In this document: piece by piece, positions 57,026-64,000 of the stretch
Layout of the letters: every line of letters starts with the position of its first letter
Position numbering within the stretch: position 1 is the stretch's first letter
Source: JAEVLT01 sp050496765
GTDB taxonomy: Bacteria > Bacillota > Bacilli > Bacillales > Cytobacillaceae
Assembly: GCF_050496765.1 (NCBI RefSeq)
Contig: NZ_JBNWEO010000011.1
Location: 124,001 to 188,000, forward strand
DNA: 64,000 bases
Reading direction: 5' to 3'
Made by a program: the position numbers and the translations under genes
The notes under the pieces: model-generated
What the model was told of the DNA's origin: nothing
What the model saw: the letters and a program-made list of their open reading frames with translations, nothing else
Database searches by the model: none

Positions 57026-58048
57026 GTGCAGCAAATTTTTAACAAAAGCTGGATCCCTTACAGTATTATTGTTCTCTTATTACATATTTTCGGCATTGGA
57101 TTTTTGGCGATTGGTGCAAATGAGAATCCTTTCTTACTCGGGTTAGCCTTTGTTTCCTACACACTTGGGTTGCGTCATGCTTTCGATGCAGATCATATTG
57201 CTTCCATTGATAACACCGTGAGAAAATTGGTTCAACAAAAGCAAAACCCTGTCGGTGTGGGCTTCTTTTTTTCCATGGGTCATTCCACCGTTGTATTCCT
57301 CATGACCATCGTGCTGGCAGTATCCGTCCAGTGGGCGCAAAAAGGGCTGCCGCAGTGGCAAGAAGTGGGCAGTGTGATCGGAACCATTGTATCCGGATCC
57401 TTTCTCTTGTTCATTGGCCTGTTAAATGCAGTTATTTTGATGGATTTGCGAAAAGTTTTTTTCAGCATGCGCGAAGGTACATACAATGAGGAGGAAGTCG
57501 AAGAACTTCTGTTAAATCGCGGTTTTCTTGCCCGTTTTACCGGCCCTTTATTCCGATTCATCAGTAAAAGCTGGCATGTTTACCCGCTTGGCTTCTTATT
57601 TGGATTGGGATTCGATACTGCCAGCGAGATCGCTCTGTTGGCTATTTCGGCTGGGGCGGCAAAAGACGCTTTACCGCTTGTAGGGATACTGGCTCTGCCA
57701 ATTCTTTTTGCAGCTGGAATGAGCCTGATGGATACAGCAGATGGAATTTTTATGGTAAATGCTTACAAATGGGCGTTTTCAACTCCACTAAGAAAAGTGT
57801 ATTACAACTTGACGATCACAGCATTATCCGTCGCCGCCGCATTATTGATTGGTATTATCGAACTCGCCCAAGTTTTTTCAAAAAAAGCAGGCCTGACAGA
57901 CGGTTTCTGGCATTTTATCCAAAAGCTTGATATAAGCTGGCTTGGTTATTTGCTTGTCATTCTATTTGTACTCTCATGGGGAATTTCCTTTACCATTTGG
58001 AAGGTTTGCAAAATCGAGGAACGCTGGGGACGGACTGCAAAAATGTAA
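57026..58048 (+). CDS. nickel/cobalt permease of the NiCoT (HoxN/NixA) family
   Basis: 340 residues with eight membrane segments. Signature LGLRHAFDADHIASIDNTVR with H51, D56 and H57 in helix II, then FFFSMGHSTVVF and LGFDTASEIALLAI, all family hallmarks. High-affinity, proton-motive-force-driven Ni2+ or Co2+ uptake; the two cannot be told apart here, and no urease or cobalamin genes are near. GTG start with GGAGGAAAGG ahead. Terminator GACTG/CAGTC with T run at about 58052-58083. Confidence 0.92.
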   Translation: MQQIFNKSWIPYSIIVLLLHIFGIGFLAIGANENPFLLGLAFVSYTLGLRHAFDADHIASIDNTVRKLVQQKQNPVGVGFFFSMGHSTVVFLMTIVLAVSVQWAQKGLPQWQEVGSVIGTIVSGSFLLFIGLLNAVILMDLRKVFFSMREGTYNEEEVEELLLNRGFLARFTGPLFRFISKSWHVYPLGFLFGLGFDTASEIALLAISAGAAKDALPLVGILALPILFAAGMSLMDTADGIFMVNAYKWAFSTPLRKVYYNLTITALSVAAALLIGIIELAQVFSKKAGLTDGFWHFIQKLDISWLGYLLVILFVLSWGISFTIWKVCKIEERWGRTAKM

Positions 58049-58140
58049 ATAAAAACGACTGCCGCGAAGACAGTCGCTTTTTTATGTTCCAGGGTTGCCG
58101 TTCACCACAAGGCATAACGATTCTTAGAGGTCAATCCGCT

Positions 58141-58542
58141 TTAGTTTTTCCGTGCAAGAATAACGAGGCTGATTGTAATCATCGTAAATGCAACGAACGC
58201 CATCATCGGAATCGTAATAAACCCGAACCAGTTTAAGTAGTCTTTGGAACATGGAATTCCCGTTTGGCATTTTTCAAATTGCTGTAAATAGGGGATTTTT
58301 TGCAATGCCGTATGATAGCCTGATACGATGATCCCCAAAATCGACAGCGGCAGCGCATAAATATAAATCTTCCAGTCATTTCGATAAAAGGCAATTCCTA
58401 AAATCACAGCCAAAGGGTACATCAGAATCCGCTGGTACCAGCATAATGTGCATGGAGCATAGTGCAACACCTCAATAAAATATAGGCTGCCAAGCGTGGA
58501 AATTAGGGCAACCAACCAAGAAAAAAGCAGCGGTTTATTCAT
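58141..58542 (-). CDS. bdbC: disulfide bond formation protein BdbC
   Basis: About 133 residues from the ATG 58542 (MNKPLLFSWLVALISTLGSL), AAGGAG upstream. Four membrane helices of the DsbB type with C31/C34 (CTLC) and C92/C98 (EKCQTGIPCSK). It passes electrons from BdbD to quinone and overlaps the bdbD gene by 8 bases. In B. subtilis this pair is needed for competence and for secreted disulfide proteins. Confidence 0.93.
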   Translation of the reverse strand: MNKPLLFSWLVALISTLGSLYFIEVLHYAPCTLCWYQRILMYPLAVILGIAFYRNDWKIYIYALPLSILGIIVSGYHTALQKIPYLQQFEKCQTGIPCSKDYLNWFGFITIPMMAFVAFTMITISLVILARKN

Positions 58543-59239
58543 TGCCTTTCTCCTTAGCTGCAGCATCCACCATTTTCTTTAAATCATCGATTGTTTGGCC
58601 GTCAAATAATTTCCCATTAACAAATAAAGTCGGCGTGCCGGTAACGTTTAGCTTTTTCGCCAAATCCATATCCTTCTGAAAAGCCGCATCGGATTTTTTG
58701 GCGCGGAAATGGCCAACAACCTTTTTTACATCTGCATCACGGGCAACTTCCTTTAACGTATCCGTTAGAAATTTTTCATCATAAAGATCAATCTTTTCAT
58801 ATTTACCGTCTTCCGGCTGTTTTTTATACAAAAGGTCATGAAACTTCCAAAACGTGTCATTGCCCAGTACGGCATATACAGATTCGGCAAATTTTGCGGC
58901 GCGAATCGAATCAACATTAATAAACGCATCGTTTAAAAAGTACAGCTTCGCCTTGCCAGTGTCCACGAACTCTTGCTGAATCACCGGGATCACATTTTTG
59001 CCAAACTGTTTGCAACTCGGGCATTTATAATCACCAAACTCAATGATCGAAACCGGTGCGGATTTTCCCCCTATGTACGGCTGTCCAGAATAATCAATTG
59101 TCTGCTTCTTGGTTGTTTTTGAAGGATTGCTTAAAAAAATAAAAGCGATCAAGGCCACAGCAACGAAACCAATTACCCAGAAAATAAACTTTGAAGATGA
59201 GTTTGCTGTTTTCTTCGTCCCTTTTTTGCCTTTTGCCAT
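58535..59239 (-). CDS. bdbD: thiol-disulfide oxidoreductase BdbD (DsbA-like)
   Basis: About 234 residues from the ATG 59239 (MAKGKKGTKK), AGGTGG seven bases ahead. A basic N-terminus and one membrane segment (about 17-37) anchor it outside. Thioredoxin fold with C73-P-S-C76 in GDYKCPSCKQFGKNV and cis-Pro in VTGTPTLFVNGKL. It oxidises cysteines of exported proteins, re-oxidised by BdbC. Its GTG/ATG region abuts the CDF transporter gene upstream, so the three may share a transcript. Confidence 0.93.
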   Translation of the reverse strand: MAKGKKGTKKTANSSSKFIFWVIGFVAVALIAFIFLSNPSKTTKKQTIDYSGQPYIGGKSAPVSIIEFGDYKCPSCKQFGKNVIPVIQQEFVDTGKAKLYFLNDAFINVDSIRAAKFAESVYAVLGNDTFWKFHDLLYKKQPEDGKYEKIDLYDEKFLTDTLKEVARDADVKKVVGHFRAKKSDAAFQKDMDLAKKLNVTGTPTLFVNGKLFDGQTIDDLKKMVDAAAKEKGNE

Positions 59240-59251
59240 CCGAATGACCAC

Positions 59252-60154
59252 CTACCTATTATGAATATATGGATTCAAATGTATCAGTACTTCCTCAATA
59301 TTAGTATACTTTTCCATCAGTGTAAATTTAATTTCTTTGGCAATATCGTGTCCTTCTTTAATCGTCTTTTCGGAATCAATTGAAATCCGCACATCGACCA
59401 TAATGTAATGTCCATGATCGCGGGCGCGGATCCGGTCAATCCTCTTTACTTCGTGGAATTCGGAGATCATTTGCTGAAGATCGTTCAAAAATTCGCCATC
59501 AATATTCCGTTCAAGCAAAATATTGAATGCTTCTGTTAACAATTCAATCGCAATTTTTAAAATCAGAATGGAAACGATGATGCTGGCCATTTTGTCGCTG
59601 TATTGTAAAAAAGGAATGTTTGCAGCTGTCCCAATATAGGTGAGTGAAACGCCAATTGCCGCCGTAAACGATGCGGCAATATCAGCTTTATGGTCAATCG
59701 CAATGGCTTCAATTGCTTTGCTTTTATACTGCAAGGCTTTTTTCAGCGAATAGCGGTAGAGGAACTGTTTGATTGCAAAAGATAAAACAGCGACGTAAAT
59801 AGCTAAAATACTTGGAAGAGTGAACGGTTCGATCAATCCTGATATTCCTTGGTAGCCAAGGTAAAAAGATATGAGAATAAGGAGAACGCCAACAATTGCC
59901 GACGAGATGATTTCCGCTTTGCCATGGCCATATGGATGGTCATCGTCTGCCGGTTTATTCGATATTCGGACAATCAAAAGTGCAATCACTGCGGCGAACA
60001 CGTCAGTCCCCGAATGAATTCCATCTGCGAATACTGCGTTGCTGCCGCCAAACCAGCCAATGCTCATTTTGCCCACTGCCAACACTGCATTGCTCCATAT
60101 ACTAATCAGTAAAACCATTCTTGAAACCGATTCCCTTGTTTGCAATTCTACCAC
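59252..60154 (-). CDS. cation diffusion facilitator family transporter
   Basis: 300 residues, six membrane helices with the C-terminal cytoplasmic ferredoxin-like domain (about 205-300). FADGIHSGTDVFAAV (metal site of helix II), HPYGHGKAEIISS, IDHKADIAASFTAAIG (helix V site). CDF proteins export Zn, Fe, Mn or Co against protons. The specificity is not decidable here; the helix II site reads G-x-x-S-G-T-D rather than the H-x-x-x-D of zinc exporters, suggesting Mn/Fe-like or Co transport. GTG start. Confidence 0.9.
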   Translation of the reverse strand: MVELQTRESVSRMVLLISIWSNAVLAVGKMSIGWFGGSNAVFADGIHSGTDVFAAVIALLIVRISNKPADDDHPYGHGKAEIISSAIVGVLLILISFYLGYQGISGLIEPFTLPSILAIYVAVLSFAIKQFLYRYSLKKALQYKSKAIEAIAIDHKADIAASFTAAIGVSLTYIGTAANIPFLQYSDKMASIIVSILILKIAIELLTEAFNILLERNIDGEFLNDLQQMISEFHEVKRIDRIRARDHGHYIMVDVRISIDSEKTIKEGHDIAKEIKFTLMEKYTNIEEVLIHLNPYIHNR

Positions 60155-60302
60155 TCCATCAAAAAGCCGCTATATGAAAATTGTTAGTAAGATCGTATCA
60201 AACACCTTTTAGGCGAGTCCAGAAAATTATCTTTTAGCCAAGATTACCGGCTATACATATACCCTCTCTAGTCTTTACCCAAGTTCAGGATGTAAAATAC
60301 TT

Positions 60303-60440
60303 ATGAAAAAAAGAAAAAAAGCGAATAAACGCTCTCTAAAACATCGTATTCGTAAACCTGTGCTTCGTGAAGAAGCATGGAACGGAAAGTTTGAGGATTT
60401 GGTAAAATTTTTTCTGGAATTTTTCCAAAGAACACCTTAG
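60303..60440 (+). CDS. possible small basic protein
   Basis: 45 residues, starting MKKRKKANKRSLKHRIRKPV and ending in FEDLVKFFLEFFQRTP. Very basic N-half, then an amphipathic aromatic helix. A weak AGGATG lies 12 bases upstream. It converges with the dioxygenase gene and overlaps its end by 4 bases. I do not recognise it; it may be chance. Confidence 0.4.
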   Translation: MKKRKKANKRSLKHRIRKPVLREEAWNGKFEDLVKFFLEFFQRTP

Positions 60441-61198
60441 AACGCGAGACAAAGGTAGCTTAATGTCCCATATTCATAGCTGCGATAAAGGACTGCAGGT
60501 TTGCTTTGTCCGCTGCCCATCGCAATAAAAAGGGGAACAAAGTGCTCAGGTCTTGGAACGGCGGCTTTCGCATTTGGTGCTTTTGTTTCATACTGAAAAA
60601 GATTTTCGCGATTGCTTTTCTCCATTTGCTCGATCAGCCAGTCATCAAATTGAAGAGCCCATTCCTCAGGCTCCGTCTGTCCCCAGTTTACCATTCGCAA
60701 ATTGTGCACCGTGACACCGCTGCCAATCACAAGGATATTTTCCTGTCCCAACCCTTGCAGTGCTTCGCCAATTTGGTATTGTTTTTCCGGGGGAAGAAAT
60801 GGATTGACCGAAACTTGCACAACAGGAAGATCTGCGTTTGGATACATTCTCGATAGCAGTGTCCATGAACCGTGATCAAGACCTCTTTTTGCATCAAATT
60901 GAGCAAGAATTCCCGCTTGGTCAAACAAATTTTGCAGCCTACCGGCAAGTTCAGGTGAACCTTTAGCCGGATAACTCACTTGATATAACTCGTCTGGAAA
61001 ACCGTAAAAATCGTAAATCGTTTCATAGGTTCCTTCCACTGAGGAAATCGTAACTTGCTCTTCTTCCCAGTGCGCTGTAAAAATAACAATGGCTTTCGGC
61101 TGAAGTTTTCTTCCTAAATTTCCAAGAAAATCGGTATACTCCGAATTCTCAATTGCCAGCATCGGCGAGCCATGTGCTAAAAATAAAGATGGCATCAT
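60437..61198 (-). CDS. class III extradiol dioxygenase (DODA/YgiD type)
   Basis: About 253 residues from the ATG 61198 (MMPSLFLAHGSPMLAIENSE). LigB-like fold with the usual metal ligands: H in FLAHGSPM, H in FTAHWEEE, H in GLDHGSWTLLSRMYP, and H in GSGVTVHNLRM. Cleaves catechol rings between carbon 2 and 3 or 4 and 5. The divergent HxlR regulator suggests induction by catechols or quinones. Monocistronic. Confidence 0.88.
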   Translation of the reverse strand: MMPSLFLAHGSPMLAIENSEYTDFLGNLGRKLQPKAIVIFTAHWEEEQVTISSVEGTYETIYDFYGFPDELYQVSYPAKGSPELAGRLQNLFDQAGILAQFDAKRGLDHGSWTLLSRMYPNADLPVVQVSVNPFLPPEKQYQIGEALQGLGQENILVIGSGVTVHNLRMVNWGQTEPEEWALQFDDWLIEQMEKSNRENLFQYETKAPNAKAAVPRPEHFVPLFIAMGSGQSKPAVLYRSYEYGTLSYLCLAF

Positions 61199-61231
61199 CT
61201 TGTAAACTTCCCTTCTTTTTAAAAAAATCAC

Positions 61232-61283
61232 TTACTTTATGTAACTAACTATAAATTCATAATAAATGTATGTCAAGTAACCA
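61232..61283. promoter_or_regulatory. candidate HxlR operator between dioxygenase and regulator
   Basis: TTACTTTATGTAA (61232-61244) is an inverted repeat TTAC-N5-GTAA in the divergent intergenic region; a half-site AAGTAAC lies near 61276. It resembles the TTAC/GTAA boxes of YodB and CatR. Confidence 0.5.
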
Positions 61284-61320
61284 TTTTGCGTTATAATAAA
61301 GGCAACAGAGGTGATTGCAC

Positions 61321-61647
61321 GTGAACATGAATTCGAATTCATTATGCCCGAAATTTGAAAAAGCCATGAAACTCTTAAGTCAGCGCTGGTCCGGTCTCAT
61401 CATTTACCAGCTTTTGTCTGGCCCGCAGCGTTTTGGTACGATCGAGGCTTCTCTGCCGATTAGTGGCCGGCTGCTATCTGAGCGTTTAAAGGATCTAGAG
61501 CGCGAGGGAATCGTTACGCGGGAAGTCTTTCCTGAAACCCCAGTGCGGATTGAATACTCCCTTACCGAAAAAGGAAAAGCCCTCGAACCCGCATTAAAAG
61601 AAATGGAGAAGTGGTCACAGAAATACGTTGAAGTGAAAAAATTATAA
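61321..61647 (+). CDS. HxlR-family transcriptional regulator (YodB/CatR-like)
   Basis: About 108 residues from the GTG 61321 with AGAGGTG six bases ahead; ATG at 61327 is possible. Winged helix: LCPKFEKAMKLLSQRWSGLI, RFGTIEASLPISGRLLSERL, then VFPETPVRIEYSLTEKGKAL. The single cysteine (about position 9) is the redox Cys of B. subtilis YodB/CatR, which sense quinones and diamide; the second cysteines of YodB at the C-terminus are absent, so it is closer to the one-Cys CatR type. It is divergent from a ring-cleaving dioxygenase. Confidence 0.9.
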   Translation: MNMNSNSLCPKFEKAMKLLSQRWSGLIIYQLLSGPQRFGTIEASLPISGRLLSERLKDLEREGIVTREVFPETPVRIEYSLTEKGKALEPALKEMEKWSQKYVEVKKL

Positions 61648-61696
61648 GTAAAAAGGTGCCTAAACCCCAATGCAATCAAGTATCAAAAGATATTAA

Positions 61697-61726
61697 TTGC
61701 TTCTTATGAATAATTTATTTTATAAT
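61697..61726 (+). promoter_or_regulatory. promoter of an antisense RNA
   Basis: -35 TTGCTT (61697-61702), 18-base spacer, -10 TATAAT (61721-61726), start expected near 61733. Confidence 0.55.
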
Positions 61727-61732
61727 AGAGAT

Positions 61733-61876
61733 AAATAAAAAAGATCAGATGCGTTAACATCTGATCACGCAACTACATGCCGCAAAGTGAGCGGCTAACC
61801 AAAGTATGTTTAATTACAAAAAGGAGTAACTACCCATTTGACCTTTGGGGAGGCAGGGCGGTTACTTCTTTTTGTT
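61733..61876 (+). ncRNA. type I antitoxin-like RNA
   Basis: A transcript from the promoter above would begin near the hairpin GATCAGATGC/GCATCTGATC-type stem (61743-61766). It would run antisense across the 3' part of a holin-like toxin mRNA and end at the terminator AAAAAGGAGTAAC...GTTACTTCTTTTT (61818-61873). The order hairpin, CCGCTCACTTTGCGGC stem, and terminator around the toxin stop codon is what I recall from Bacillus and Enterococcus holin-like type I loci. The toxin frame itself is truncated (next entry). Confidence 0.5.
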
Positions 61877-61906
61877 TTGAATAAACATGATGACCAACTT
61901 AAACAT
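61862..61906 (-). pseudogene. remnant of a holin-like type I toxin
   Basis: Only 14 codons remain, MFKLVIMFIQNKKK then TAA. The ending QNKKK-stop followed directly by the antitoxin terminator is typical of putative holin-like toxins of about 30-35 residues, whose N-terminal helix is missing here. No ribosome binding site at the right place. On the minus strand the hairpin at 61743-61766 followed by TTTTTT would terminate the toxin mRNA. Confidence 0.5.
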
Positions 61907-61928
61907 TAGGAGAAGCGGTTCCTTTTGG

Positions 61929-62360
61929 CTACTCCATCTCGATAATTATATCCTCTGGTGCATAATACTCTGTAGATAACCGTCTAAAATCTTTGCAATT
62001 TCAAGTAATTGTTGCACTTAATTCGGCATTTTGATTGACACTTACCGCCAAAAAGGCGTCAGTGAAATCCACATTTTGCTTGCAATATTCTACTAATGCT
62101 CCTAGGACTATATCCATTTCCAATGTTTTAATATTAGCTGATGCTATCAATTGACTTAAATTCTCTGCTATTTCTTTTTTCGAATGGCTGTATCTTTTAG
62201 ATTCTAGAACATAACAACACTCCGCTATCACTAATGGATGTAACATAAATGTTAAATTTTTTTCGATAGCTTTCTTAAATAATTGAAATGCTGCCGGTGA
62301 TTGAACTGGATCATCATTTGTTAAAAATCTTACTATAACATTCGCATCTAATAGATACAT
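61929..62360 (-). pseudogene. PIN-domain (VapC-like) toxin with an in-frame stop codon
   Basis: From the ATG 62360 (GGGGTGG ahead): MYLLDANVIVRFLTNDDPVQ, IAECCYVL and DFTDAFLAV give the D-E-D acidic residues of PIN RNases. The frame stops at TGA 62001-62003 after LSATIT. Reading on in the same frame to TAG at 61929 gives NCKDFRRLSTEYYAPEDIII, the expected C-terminus with the last acidic residue (KDF). So a single nonsense codon removes 23 residues and one active-site residue. The intact form would be about 144 residues. Confidence 0.75.
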
Positions 62361-62380
62361 TGAAACCACCCCACCTTCTC

Positions 62381-62686
62381 CTATTTTTCATCTTCATTAG
62401 GAGAAACCATTTCCTCTCTTGCTAATTTCCTAATCTTTTCCCATTCCATTGGCTCATCATTCCCTTTTGGAGGCATACTGCCATATAAATCTAAAAGGGA
62501 TTCTTTTTTCTTAACTTTTACCGTTACTTCCTGATTCTCACCAAAAACAAACAGGATCTTATCTCCTGGTTGAGCGCCAATCGTTTCTCGAACTTCTAAA
62601 GGGACAGTAATTTGGTTCTGGGAGGAAAGTTTTGCAGGAACCGCTTTTGAGTAGATGGATACTCCTTTACTTTTTGCTTTTGCCAT
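62381..62686 (-). CDS. AbrB/SpoVT-domain antitoxin (VapB-like)
   Basis: About 101 residues from the ATG 62686, with GGAGG nine bases ahead; the frame is open to 62704. The AbrB swapped-hairpin DNA-binding domain is KLSSQNQITVPLEVRETIGA then GDKILFVFGENQEV (about 20-60). The acidic C-terminal tail (about 65-101, WEKIRKLAREEMVSPNEDEK) would wrap the PIN toxin encoded 20 bases downstream. Antitoxin of a type II module that autorepresses its promoter. Upstream 62705-62960 is AT-rich and holds no gene I can see. Confidence 0.85.
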   Translation of the reverse strand: MAKAKSKGVSIYSKAVPAKLSSQNQITVPLEVRETIGAQPGDKILFVFGENQEVTVKVKKKESLLDLYGSMPPKGNDEPMEWEKIRKLAREEMVSPNEDEK

Positions 62687-62961
62687 GTGTTTCGCCTCCG
62701 CCATTTTTTTGTATATGTTTTGGTTTATTTTATTTCGCTTTCCATATTTTCTTGTTGTCTATGTCAATTGCGGATTACTTTAATACCATTTTACCTTTAA
62801 TTTAAATTAAAGTAAATTTGATAATATTTATTTCATTTTTAAATTTCCTTTATTTAAATAAATTCCTTTATAGTTTCTAAAAACTTTTGGTGTTGCAAAT
62901 CAAATCATTTATTTTCCGATAAAGATTTCATTTTATTTAAGGCTAAAACTTTTCTATTCAA

Positions 62962-62992
62962 AAAGAGCCGGGCAAACGCCGGCTCTTCTTTT
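62962..62992 (-). terminator. terminator of clpP
   Basis: Minus strand AAGAGCCGGCG, loop TTTG, CCCGGCTCTTTTTG. Confidence 0.85.
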
Positions 62993-62997
62993 CATAG

Positions 62998-63579
62998 TTA
63001 ACTTGCACGAATGATTTCATCAATGATCCCGTATTCTTTTGCTTCTTCTGCGCTCATGAAATAATCCCGCTCCGTGTCCCGCGCAACTTTTTCAACTGGC
63101 TGCCCAGTGCGTTCGGAGATGATTTTGTTCACATGATCTTTAAGTTTTAAGATTCTCCGCGCTGAAATTTCAATTTCTGTTGCTTGCCCTCTGGCACCGC
63201 CCAACGGCTGGTGGATCATAATTTCCGCATTTGGCAAAGCAAACCGTTTGCCTTTCGTTCCAGCTAAAAGAAGCATGGCTCCGAAAGAAGCCGCCATCCC
63301 TGTACAAATTGTCCGGATATCCGGCTTTATATACAGCATCGTGTCAAAAATGGCAAATCCCGCAGACGTAGACCCGCCCGGACTATTAATATAAAGGGAA
63401 ATATCTTTCTCCTCATTGTCAGCAGCCAAAAACAACAGCTGGGCAACAATACTATTAGCAACGTGATCGTTAATTTCATCCCCGATCATAACGATCCGAT
63501 CCTTTAACAGGCGGGAATAAATATCGTACGACCGCTCACCGCGAGATGATTGCTCAATAACATATGGCACAGTATTCAT
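62998..63579 (-). CDS. ATP-dependent Clp protease proteolytic subunit, probable paralog
   Basis: 193 residues from the ATG 63579 (MNTVPYVIEQSSRGERSYDI), AAGGAGG eight bases ahead; the open frame upstream is not used. Catalytic triad S98 (TGMAASFGAM), H123 (IMIHQPLGG) and D172 (ERDYFMS). Compared with my recall of B. subtilis ClpP (GMAASMGAF, long charged tail) it has FGAM at the active site and lacks the last few residues. Since the housekeeping ClpP is strongly conserved in Bacillus, this is likely a second ClpP. It follows a sigma-factor-like gene by 29 bases. Confidence 0.88.
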   Translation of the reverse strand: MNTVPYVIEQSSRGERSYDIYSRLLKDRIVMIGDEINDHVANSIVAQLLFLAADNEEKDISLYINSPGGSTSAGFAIFDTMLYIKPDIRTICTGMAASFGAMLLLAGTKGKRFALPNAEIMIHQPLGGARGQATEIEISARRILKLKDHVNKIISERTGQPVEKVARDTERDYFMSAEEAKEYGIIDEIIRAS

Positions 63580-63608
63580 GTGATTTTCCTCCTTCAATCG
63601 TTTTGATC

Positions 63609-64000
63609 CTAAGCCGCTAAAAGAACAGGAGAGGAGGAGTGCCGCATCCACGTTGCAGGCTGGACTTCCCGTGCGAGTGAACGAATCGTTGGTACTGCTT
63701 CAATCAAAACAGTCGGATCTTGATAAAAAAAAGATTGATAAAACAAGCTCGTTAACAGCGACTCTTCCGTTTCCTCCCATTTGGTGGGAAACTGGATGTC
63801 ACTGCACCTCATTTTTGCCAATTGCTTTTTTGACCGGAGAAGTGCGGCCTTTACAGCCATTTCTGTTGTGTTTAATATCTCGGCAATCTCGGCTGTTTGG
63901 TACTGAAAGCCTTCTTTCAAGGCAAAAATAACCGCCTGTTTTGGAGTGAGTTTTTTCAAAAAAGATTCGACCAGTTCCATTTGCACATCGGTGGCTGCCT
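63609..64000 (-). CDS. sigma-70 family RNA polymerase sigma factor, C-terminal part
   Basis: The frame is open to the right edge, so the start lies outside. The visible part has a region 4 helix-turn-helix, LTPKQAVIFALKEGFQYQTA followed by EIAEILNTTEMAVKAALLRSKKQLAKM, as in ECF-type sigma factors, and then about 65 extra residues (ESLLTSLFYQSFFYQDPTVL) that may bind a ligand or an anti-sigma factor. The clpP gene is next in the same direction. Region 2 cannot be seen. Confidence 0.75.
   Translation of the reverse strand, partial: AATDVQMELVESFLKKLTPKQAVIFALKEGFQYQTAEIAEILNTTEMAVKAALLRSKKQLAKMRCSDIQFPTKWEETEESLLTSLFYQSFFYQDPTVLIEAVPTIRSLAREVQPATWMRHSSSPVLLAA

Overview
The window looks like the chromosome of a spore-forming, low-GC Gram-positive bacterium of the Bacillaceae. 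The evidence is a glgBCD(A) glycogen operon, a 16S-23S-5S operon followed by 21 tRNA genes in the order I recall for Bacillus subtilis rrnB-trnB, glnQHMP-, hom-thrC-thrB-, copZA/csoR- and bdbCD-type loci, CotF-family spore coat genes, a LysM/SleB-type wall hydrolase, T-box and glycine-riboswitch leaders, and AGGAGG-type ribosome binding sites throughout. I cannot fix the genus. I see no CRISPR array, insertion sequence or prophage.

Layout. 1-4180 (minus): glycogen synthesis genes glgB-glgC-glgD and the first codons of glgA. 4180-5290: a gene-free kilobase holding a relic of a Maf C-terminus, an array of 52-bp repeats and the terminator of the rRNA/tRNA operon. 5293-13830 (minus): rRNA operon plus 21 tRNAs. 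Three of the tRNAs (Phe, fMet, Ile2) are preceded by tandem copies of their own 5' part joined to a spacer that carries a conserved, covarying RNA hairpin. 13.9-19 kb: acetyltransferases, an EamA transporter, MgtC, tRNA-Ala(GGC), a lysozyme-like protein, a nitroreductase and a DUF218 fragment. 19-27.2 kb (minus): a LacI-controlled ABC uptake operon ending in an inositol-monophosphatase-family enzyme, a glycerophosphodiesterase-family enzyme and an uncharacterised protein. 27.3-31.3 kb: gluconate genes gntK (frameshifted) and gntP around an RpiR-type regulator. 31.7-34.7 kb: glnQHMP amino-acid ABC transporter. 34.9-39.2 kb: SDR, CBS protein, a two-component system with a small membrane protein, and a short conserved-looking gene. 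39.2-42.5 kb: copper efflux csoR-copZ-copA plus an unannotated 28-residue membrane peptide. 42.7-45.6 kb: split CotF coat genes, a broken divergent copy, and an ACT-domain/PFL operon behind a single glycine riboswitch. 45.7-54.5 kb: SRPBCC protein, aminotransferase, hom-thrC-thrB, and a T-box-controlled class V aminotransferase-serA operon. 54.7-60.2 kb: HAD hydrolase, wall hydrolase, Ni/Co permease, bdbCD, CDF transporter. 60.3-64 kb: extradiol dioxygenase with a divergent HxlR regulator, remains of two toxin-antitoxin loci, and a second-type clpP behind a sigma-factor gene cut by the window edge.

The most unusual signals are the half-tRNA/hairpin arrays inside the tRNA operon, the truncated type I toxin whose antitoxin-RNA unit looks intact, the glycine riboswitch in front of ACT-PFL genes, the small peptide after copA, and the ABC-IMPase-GDPD operon that could be a glycerophosphoinositol uptake and breakdown system. 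Gene names rest on recalled family similarity. No database search was possible.
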